From a virus, in IMG/VR virus record IMGVR_UViG_3300024262_000126, positions 1-34,409 of that record: a stretch of 34,409 nucleotides of DNA. One strand, written 5' to 3'. Below, piece after piece: positions 29,902-34,409 of this stretch; the first letter of the stretch is position 1; each line of letters starts with the position of its first letter. The notes beneath the pieces were generated by a model, which searched no databases, was not told the DNA's origin, and worked only from the letters and a program-made list of their open reading frames with translations. The position numbers and the translations under genes are program-made.

Positions 29902-30138
29902 TTATTCCAGATCGGGTAAATCAGAAACTTGACTTTCCCCTTCCAGGCACTCAAAAACATCAGCCGGTCTGGGAAAGTATCTACATTTTTTAAGGCATCC
30001 CTTGATAATAAATTTCGTTTTATCGTCAGATATCTCTTTAAATATTTCAAAATATATCTTCAATACATCAGGGGCCAGACTCTTTTCGTACACCTTGCCG
30101 AATATCCTCATCATCTCATTAAAGTTTTTCTTATCCAT
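29902..30138 (-). CDS. Helicase loader-like protein (G39P type)
   Basis: A 78-residue helical protein with the pattern of SPP1 G39P/loader-of-G40P proteins: 'MMRIFGKVYEKSLAPDVLKIYFEIFKEISDDKTKFIIKGCLKKCRYFPRPADVFECL', that is, helix, helix and 'fPrPadv'. Such proteins bind the replicative helicase and deliver it to the origin complex. It ends 10 bases before the helicase start and overlaps the initiator gene by 8 bases, the same order as in SPP1-like modules. The family match is by pattern and context. Confidence 0.65.
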   Translation of the reverse strand: MDKKNFNEMMRIFGKVYEKSLAPDVLKIYFEIFKEISDDKTKFIIKGCLKKCRYFPRPADVFECLEGESQVSDLPDLE

Positions 30139-31006
30139 CTTCTTCCTCCATCTTTTTCAAGGATTCCTCCATAGATATTTTTGGCTTTGATACCCCCATT
30201 TTATTTTCCAGGGTTACTATCTTCTCTCTTAATTTAACGGTACTGAGTATATTCGATTTCCAAAAATTATCATCCTGGCACCAGTTAATTATCTTCTTTA
30301 TCTCTTTCCAGTTATATCCTTTATGTTCAGATTTTTTCACTCCTACTGGTCCAAGCCGATTGAGTTTCTCCATTTCATAAACCCACTTTTTCATTAAAGA
30401 ATCAGTCGGGTCTTTATTAGGCACTCTTGCCCTGGGATTATTAGCCAAGATCTTATCTATAAGATAGCAGGTTGCTTTATAGGCTATTTTAATATTGTCT
30501 GAGTCAGGGCTCTCCTTGGAGTCCTGACGGAGGAATATATTTCCTTTCCTTTCCTTTCCTTTAATTTCCTTGCCATTAGGGTGGCTATTGGGGTGGCTAT
30601 CATTATTCCATCTCTTTTTTGCTCCCTTTTTGCCTGCAACCCTTAATTTATCTGTCTTTTTATTTCTCATGGATAACCGTCTTCTCAAAGTTTTTGAAAA
30701 AAAATATTTTTTATTTTTGGAAAAATAAAATAATTTATATTTTTTTATACAATTTTCCACAAATTTTTCCAATTTTTTTCTAGAAACACGAAAATTCAAG
30801 GCCAATCCGGCTACGTCTATATTATCGGGCTCGCCATTAGCAAATCTTAATTTATAATTTGTCGCCTCCGCCATCGCTTCAATAATCGCCCAAAACAAGC
30901 CATAGCCTTCCCATCCGTAGTCTACCCGCATGGCTAATATTTTTTCATCCCTGCTGGCATTAGTGTCATGGCTGAAATAATAACTATTTTTTAAGTGTCC
31001 GCCCAT
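30131..31006 (-). CDS. Replication initiator / replisome organiser, DUF4373-type N-terminus
   Basis: A 291-residue protein from ATG 31006, preceded by AAAGGAG. Residues 8-110 match the DUF4373 (Lin1244/Lin1753-like) domain: 'YYFSHDTNASRDEKILAMRVDYGWEGYGLFWAIIEAMAE', winged-helix-like. A Lys/Asn-rich linker follows. The C-terminal part has 'WKEIKKIINWCQDDNFWKSNILSTVKLREKIVTLENKMG', as in DnaD-like/organiser proteins ('i.~vI.w...D.FW..nI.S...L'). It would bind the origin and recruit loader and helicase. Short tandem repeats lie about 65 bases upstream and are a candidate binding site. Confidence 0.75.
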   Translation of the reverse strand: MGGHLKNSYYFSHDTNASRDEKILAMRVDYGWEGYGLFWAIIEAMAEATNYKLRFANGEPDNIDVAGLALNFRVSRKKLEKFVENCIKKYKLFYFSKNKKYFFSKTLRRRLSMRNKKTDKLRVAGKKGAKKRWNNDSHPNSHPNGKEIKGKERKGNIFLRQDSKESPDSDNIKIAYKATCYLIDKILANNPRARVPNKDPTDSLMKKWVYEMEKLNRLGPVGVKKSEHKGYNWKEIKKIINWCQDDNFWKSNILSTVKLREKIVTLENKMGVSKPKISMEESLKKMEEEDG

Positions 31007-31071
31007 GGTAACTCCTTTCACTAAATTTTTTACACTTTCTCAGAGAGAAATACAATTTTTTAGCATAAAAA

Positions 31072-31103
31072 CCATTCCTACCCATTTACTACCTCTTTAC
31101 TAC
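31072..31103 (-). repeat. Three short tandem repeats upstream of the initiator gene
   Basis: On the minus strand GTAGTAAAGAG, GTAGTAAATGG and GTAGGAATGG follow each other without gap. Such iteron-like repeats just before an initiator gene may be an origin or operator. Only three copies, so chance cannot be excluded. Confidence 0.45.
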
Positions 31104-31169
31104 TAATGGCAAATATTTAGCTCGCGATCAAAAAGGCACCACTCCCTTCATAATCCAGGATTATAATTT

Positions 31170-31262
31170 AAAAAAATAAGGCAAACAATTTCAAAACCGT
31201 GGAGGTGCTACCTACCAAATAGTAGATTTATGAATCCACAATCTATTACTTTGTTTGCCTTA
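31170..31262 (-). terminator. Long-stem terminator with structured loop
   Basis: On the minus strand a perfect 12-base-pair stem (TAAGGCAAACAA at 31251-31262 with its complement at 31177-31188) encloses about 62 bases with a further GTGGA/TCCAC helix, and is followed at once by seven T. It ends the early cluster. The large structured loop is unusual for a simple terminator. Confidence 0.65.
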
Positions 31263-31350
31263 ATCAAATGTCTTTTATATCTTTGATTTTGTTTCATAAT
31301 TAGCACCTTTTGGGGGGAACATCATATAACACTTTCCTCTATTAATCCAG

Positions 31351-31572
31351 CTATTTTTCTCTTATTTCAAATTTATTTTTCAGCTCTTCCAGCCTCCTAT
31401 GTTCTGACATTAGCTTCCCAATTTGCCAGCCTTTACTTTTCCAGATCCTGCCTATCTTCTTACCTTTCAATGTTCCCTTTCTTAGAAGAAAGGTGATCTT
31501 ATTTTCTTTAAGGCTAGTTATTTCTGCAATTTCTCTTACTGAATATAATCTAAAATTATCAAAAAATTTCAT
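31351..31572 (-). CDS. Small MerR/excisionase-like winged-helix protein
   Basis: A 73-residue protein from ATG 31572 (GGGAG upstream). It has 'FRLYSVREIAEITSLKENKITFLLRKGTLKGKKIGRIWKSKGWQIGKL', the HTH_17/excisionase pattern of 'ysv.EiAe.tgls...v..ll..G.l.g.kig..w....~~i..fl'. It probably binds DNA as an early regulator. The longer frame to 31635 overlaps the upstream gene and has no better site. It is the last gene before the hairpin terminator. Confidence 0.65.
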   Translation of the reverse strand: MKFFDNFRLYSVREIAEITSLKENKITFLLRKGTLKGKKIGRIWKSKGWQIGKLMSEHRRLEELKNKFEIREK

Positions 31573-31595
31573 AAATTCATCTCCCTTATTTAAGT

Positions 31596-31946
31596 TTAAA
31601 ATTCTCGCAATATACCAATGGGATTTACACCCCACTCGCCCTCCTTGCTAGGCTTATAGGGCTCAGTCTCGCAGATTACCCTAGCCCTAATCTTCGTTTC
31701 CTTTATTTTTGAATCACCGAATATATACCCTATGCCAAGGATTACATCTACACAAGATTCACTTATTTGATTTATTTTTAATACCTTAAAAGTAAGTAAA
31801 TCCTTTAAATAAAACCAGTTCTTTAGCAGTTCACTATTGTTATTTTCTTTACTTCTCCAGGTCTTCTGGGTATATTTAAGCATCTCTGACCAATTACTAT
31901 CTTTCCAGGCATTCATAAAATTTTTTGTTGTTTCTATCGCATCCAT
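31596..31946 (-). CDS. NTF2/SnoaL-like small protein
   Basis: A 116-residue protein with the cone-like NTF2 pattern: 'MDAIETTKNFMNAWKDSNWSEMLKYTQKTWRSKE' helices, then strands 'TFKVLKINQISESCVDVILGIGYIF' and 'KIRARVICETEP', ending 'EGEWGVNPIGIL' as in extracytoplasmic NTF2-like domains. It may bind a small ligand or a protein. The start overlaps the previous 42-residue gene by 13 bases. Function unknown. Confidence 0.55.
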   Translation of the reverse strand: MDAIETTKNFMNAWKDSNWSEMLKYTQKTWRSKENNNSELLKNWFYLKDLLTFKVLKINQISESCVDVILGIGYIFGDSKIKETKIRARVICETEPYKPSKEGEWGVNPIGILREF

Positions 31947-32062
31947 TCTTCAGTTAACCTCCACATCCCAGCAGTAGAATATCTTATATAGTTATCTGGT
32001 TTTATAAATGGTTTAATTTCTTCCATAAGATGTTTAAAATTTTCGATTCTCATTTTAGCCAT
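31934..32062 (-). CDS. 42-residue protein
   Basis: A frame from ATG 32062 to TAG 31934 with a strong AAAGGAGAT site eight bases before the start. It reads 'MAKMRIENFKHLMEEIKPF', then 'KPDNYIRYSTAGMWRLTEEWMR'. The stop overlaps the NTF2-like start. The good ribosome site and coupling make it a real gene. I do not recognise a family. Confidence 0.6.
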   Translation of the reverse strand: MAKMRIENFKHLMEEIKPFIKPDNYIRYSTAGMWRLTEEWMR

Positions 32063-32081
32063 TATTTATATCTCCTTTCTT

Positions 32082-32585
32082 TTATTCTCCCAATTTTTCT
32101 CCATCGACATATTTAAACTCATCACATATTTCGAGATTCAGTTTAGCAGTTTCTTTTGCTTGTTTAATCAATTCTTTTTTAAGGCCTTCTTTTGAATTTG
32201 AGTGAAGGATTACAGTATAATCTTTTTTCCCTAGCGTACATTTTTGTACTAAAAAAGTCCCCAAGGGTTCATTTTTTGAAGTTTCCCGAACCGCTTCTAC
32301 CTCCGAATCATAAACACCAATTACTTTTTTATTCTTTATTGCAATAACTTTTCCCTTATATTTTTTAACAAGTTCATCTTGGTTATCTAAATAATACTTA
32401 AATTCTTTTTCTAATGGCTTGGACATTTCTGGATGGAGTTTCTTCCATTCCAACTGTAAAATTCTGTTTAGGATCAGATCTACTCTCTTATCACATCGTC
32501 TCAGTTTTAGCCAAAAAATTATGACTAAAATTAATGAAATGATTCCAGCCAAATCACCTACTAAAATAAAAATTTCTTTTAGCAT
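32082..32585 (-). CDS. Membrane-anchored protein with DUF5678-like domain
   Basis: A 167-residue protein. Residues 6-27 are a membrane segment ('FILVGDLAGIISLILVIIFWL'), followed by a charged helix and a DUF5678-like domain at about 65-120 ('YLDNQDELVKKYKGKVIAIKNKKVIGVYDSEVEAVRETS', 'GTFLVQKC'). That small alpha/beta domain is common and of unknown function. The last 45 residues are polar and helical. AAGGAGA precedes the start. Confidence 0.6.
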   Translation of the reverse strand: MLKEIFILVGDLAGIISLILVIIFWLKLRRCDKRVDLILNRILQLEWKKLHPEMSKPLEKEFKYYLDNQDELVKKYKGKVIAIKNKKVIGVYDSEVEAVRETSKNEPLGTFLVQKCTLGKKDYTVILHSNSKEGLKKELIKQAKETAKLNLEICDEFKYVDGEKLGE

Positions 32586-32625
32586 TTTTTATGTCTCCTT
32601 GTTTTTTTATTTTTTTAATTCAGTC

Positions 32626-33186
32626 CTAGCTCCCTTCTAATTCTTTACCTTTTCTTTTTATTAATATGTGTGTATTAGATTTATTTCTAATGTCTTTCCA
32701 GCTAATGAACTTAAAAAAATTATCAGATTTTGTTGTATGAAATAATTCCGGACGTTCAATTGAAAGTAAATATAAATCTTCTGTATCAATTATGGCTATA
32801 GATTTGAGTATATTCTCCTTTCTATTATTGCAATACATTTGCATTGTGAGATGAGGATAAAAAGACTCTCCTATTGTTTTTAATCTTTTTTTATATTCAG
32901 TTTCGGCCTTACTTTCCCTTTCGGATCTTATCGTAAAGGTGTCGTAGGATTCTCCCCTCCACCCCATCCATTGCACTCTGCTCGCTATACCTCTGATTTT
33001 TTTATCCTTTTTCCAAATAATATCTATTCCGCAATCCCTATCTAGTAACTGAAGTATTTCATTATTAGATCCTTCTAGTGGATAAATATATCCTCCCCCT
33101 AAGGCTTCTATTATAAAATGTCTATTTTTATTTATGGCTTTAGCTGAATCTTCCATGTCTTTTTGCCAGATATTATATGATTTCAC
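32626..33186 (-). CDS. Possible nuclease, coupled to a DNA methyltransferase
   Basis: A 186-residue protein. It has 'LLDRDCGIDIIWKKDKKIRGIASRVQW' (residues 48-73), where D51/D55 followed 15 residues on by a strand with a polar end recall a PD-(D/E)XK-like core, and 'YDTFTIRSERESKAETEYKKRLKTI' after it. The lysine and acid positions are not canonical, so nuclease activity is unproven. It overlaps the methyltransferase gene by 14 bases, so both are translated together. It may be a nuclease partner or a modifier of the methyltransferase. Confidence 0.5.
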   Translation of the reverse strand: MKSYNIWQKDMEDSAKAINKNRHFIIEALGGGYIYPLEGSNNEILQLLDRDCGIDIIWKKDKKIRGIASRVQWMGWRGESYDTFTIRSERESKAETEYKKRLKTIGESFYPHLTMQMYCNNRKENILKSIAIIDTEDLYLLSIERPELFHTTKSDNFFKFISWKDIRNKSNTHILIKRKGKELEGS

Positions 33187-34303
33187 AACCGCGTTCCTCC
33201 GCTATTTTTAACATGTCTCTAGAATTATCGCATCCCATAACTTTTCGTCCCAATTTCGCACCCATTAATATAAATGTTCCAGTCCCCGCAAAGCAATCGA
33301 ATATCTTGTCCCCTTCTTTTGTGGCATGAGTAATAAGTCTCCTGGCAAGTTCGGTGGGTTTTTGCCAAGTATGATATCTATTGCCTTGTCGTCCATCCGG
33401 AGCATTTATGTCCTGGACTGAAAACATTTCATTGGTTATTTTAGTATCTAATTTTCTACTCTGATCTGAATAAAGATGTAAAATAACTTGATAATTTAGA
33501 TTGTATTTCATTTTAGGGGTCTGCCCTAATGTATTTCTATAGGTCCAGATTAAAGGATTGTCTAATATAAATTTCTTTTGCGATAATAGTATATTTAAGT
33601 ATGCCTTTAATTCTCTGGGATATGCCCCAATACATATAGATGATCGCCCTGTTGGTTTAACCTTATCTAATGCTTTTATAACCCAGTCATTTACAAACTC
33701 TTCTATATCTTCTATATCAGTAGAATAGGGGGGATCTGTTATTAACAGGTCCTGTGAATTATTTTCTATCCGGTCCAAAAAATCTCTGTAGTCACAATGG
33801 TATATTTTAGGCCGAATACTAAGTTTTTCTTTTATTTGATCTTCTCTCTTCCATCGCTCTATTTCTAATTTCTTTGCCATTCTTACCGCTCCTGATGTAG
33901 TTATCTCTCTGCTGGCTTGGATATAATTTTCAAATATGTCTTCTGGGATATTGGCTATTCGTTGCCAATTGGAAGATTGGCCTTTAGTTATCCCTTGTTC
34001 TTTTAATGTGAGTGCAACGGTCGTAGCTTGCAACCGTTGATATTCTCCGGGTTTTTGTTTTGGCATTTCTTTCAATAATTCCCCAGCCTTACGTTCTGCC
34101 CTTAACTTTATTTCCTCTGCCATCTTAATATATTCAGGACTCTCTTTTGCCTGGATCATTGCATATCTGTAGACTTCTGCCTTATCTCTTATTAATTTAA
34201 TTTCGTCTACTTTATGACATTCTTGTATAGCAAATTTCATCTTATTGTATTTTTCTAAATATTGCATAATACCAATTGCCCTTTTTTTAATTGTAATTGA
34301 CAT
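33173..34303 (-). CDS. DNA methyltransferase with phage-type N-terminal domain
   Basis: A 376-residue protein. The N-terminal 150 residues are helical and charged ('DKAEVYRYAMIQAKESPEYIKMAEEIKLRAERKAGELL', then 'GQSSNWQRIANIPED'), a domain found in front of phage methyltransferases. The catalytic part has motif IV DPPY at 190-193 ('DLLITDPPYSTDIED') and motif I 'DCFAGTGTF' at 336-344 with 'MGCD' after it, the N6-adenine/N4-cytosine beta order. A start at Met13 (34267), with AAAGGG upstream, is an alternative, because the first ATG has no clear site. It is the first gene after a promoter-like element. Confidence 0.8.
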   Translation of the reverse strand: MSITIKKRAIGIMQYLEKYNKMKFAIQECHKVDEIKLIRDKAEVYRYAMIQAKESPEYIKMAEEIKLRAERKAGELLKEMPKQKPGEYQRLQATTVALTLKEQGITKGQSSNWQRIANIPEDIFENYIQASREITTSGAVRMAKKLEIERWKREDQIKEKLSIRPKIYHCDYRDFLDRIENNSQDLLITDPPYSTDIEDIEEFVNDWVIKALDKVKPTGRSSICIGAYPRELKAYLNILLSQKKFILDNPLIWTYRNTLGQTPKMKYNLNYQVILHLYSDQSRKLDTKITNEMFSVQDINAPDGRQGNRYHTWQKPTELARRLITHATKEGDKIFDCFAGTGTFILMGAKLGRKVMGCDNSRDMLKIAEERGCEII

Positions 34304-34307
34304 TTTG

Positions 34308-34349
34308 GGACATTTGTCCTATTATAAAAATGTGATAATAAAGGTTCCA
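34308..34349 (-). promoter_or_regulatory. Promoter-like element with an inverted repeat
   Basis: On the minus strand a perfect -10 TATAAT (34321-34326) has a weak -35 TGGAAC (34344-34349) 17 bases upstream. Just downstream lies GGACA-TT-TGTCC (34308-34319), a 12-base inverted repeat between promoter and start codon that could be an operator. The expected transcript would leave about 11 bases before the ATG at 34303. Confidence 0.5.
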
Positions 34350-34359
34350 CCCTACTGAT

Positions 34360-34378
34360 AAGAGACCACGGGTCTCTT
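34360..34378. other. Short inverted repeat AAGAGACC-ACG-GGTCTCTT
   Basis: A perfect 8-base-pair stem with a 3-base loop, about 55 bases upstream of the methyltransferase. No U-tract follows on the minus strand, so it is more likely a regulator site than a terminator. Direction is not defined by the sequence. Confidence 0.4.
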
Positions 34379-34409
34379 CCAAAGATGTCGACTATTTATA
34401 ATCTGAAAT

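Larger units (their letters stand above)
31022..31350. other. Non-coding region between the early cluster and the replication genes
   Basis: About 330 bases without a supported gene. It holds, in minus-strand order, AT-rich sequence after the small winged-helix gene, a structured hairpin terminator (31170-31262), about 65 bases of mixed sequence, three near-identical 10-11-base repeats (31072-31103) and a TTTCTC-AGA-GAGAAA hairpin (31037-31051) before the initiator start. I see no clear consensus promoter. Confidence 0.6.

Noticed and set aside
31263-31350. A consensus promoter before the third hairpin
   Set aside because: AT-rich hexamers such as TATAAA occur, but none has a -35 box at proper spacing comparable to the two other cassettes.

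Overview
The window is a partial genome of a tailed bacteriophage (or prophage) of the HK97-fold siphovirus or myovirus type, from an AT-rich bacterial host. Every gene I can support lies on the minus strand, so the reading order is from right (34.4 kb) to left (1). Genes are short and tightly packed, with 4-17 base overlaps, AGGAGG-type ribosome binding sites and many small unknown proteins. I see no tRNA, rRNA, integrase or host housekeeping gene. The host cannot be named from sequence alone.

Layout in transcription order. 34.3-31.3 kb: an early cluster opens with a DNA methyltransferase that overlaps a possible nuclease, then a DUF5678-like membrane protein, a 42-residue protein, an NTF2-like protein and a small winged-helix protein, closed by a hairpin terminator. 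31.0-28.6 kb: a replication module with a DUF4373-type initiator, a G39P-like helicase loader and a DnaB-type helicase, preceded by short tandem repeats. 28.6-25.8 kb: small basic, membrane and Cys-rich proteins plus a Gp37/Gp68 (DUF5131) protein. 25.8-24.0 kb: a 0.9-kb non-coding array of twelve related hairpins, followed directly by an IS110/Nop-type protein. 23.9-19.6 kb: a ClpP-like protease, a radical SAM enzyme, a PD-(D/E)XK nuclease and small proteins. 19.4-14.4 kb: two more DNA methyltransferases, then small and large terminase. 14.4-0.1 kb: portal, an Mu F-like head protein fused to a zincin, a 1218-residue multidomain protein ending in an XkdF-like protease, scaffold, major capsid protein, decoration or fibre-like proteins, head-tail connectors, tail terminator and the start of the tail tube gene, cut by the window edge.

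The most exciting part is 24.0-25.8 kb. The protein has the IS110 layout (RuvC-like N-terminus, helix-hairpin-helix, KKGN region) but lacks the serine loop needed for transposition and the first RuvC aspartate. Immediately upstream sit twelve hairpins whose stems covary while the inside keeps short edge and loop motifs separated by two variable stretches. This is the layout of TIGR-Tas systems (tandem interspaced guide RNA arrays with Nop-domain Tas proteins), known from phages. The array is unusually diverged, and its four sub-types recur in a fixed order, so it may be a distinct variant.

Two late modules, the methyltransferase/terminase genes at 19.6 kb and the scaffold/capsid genes at 7.0 kb, are each preceded by a near-consensus sigma-70 promoter and then, about 40 bases on, a long hairpin with a U-tract. 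This resembles lambda pR'-tR' late control by antitermination.
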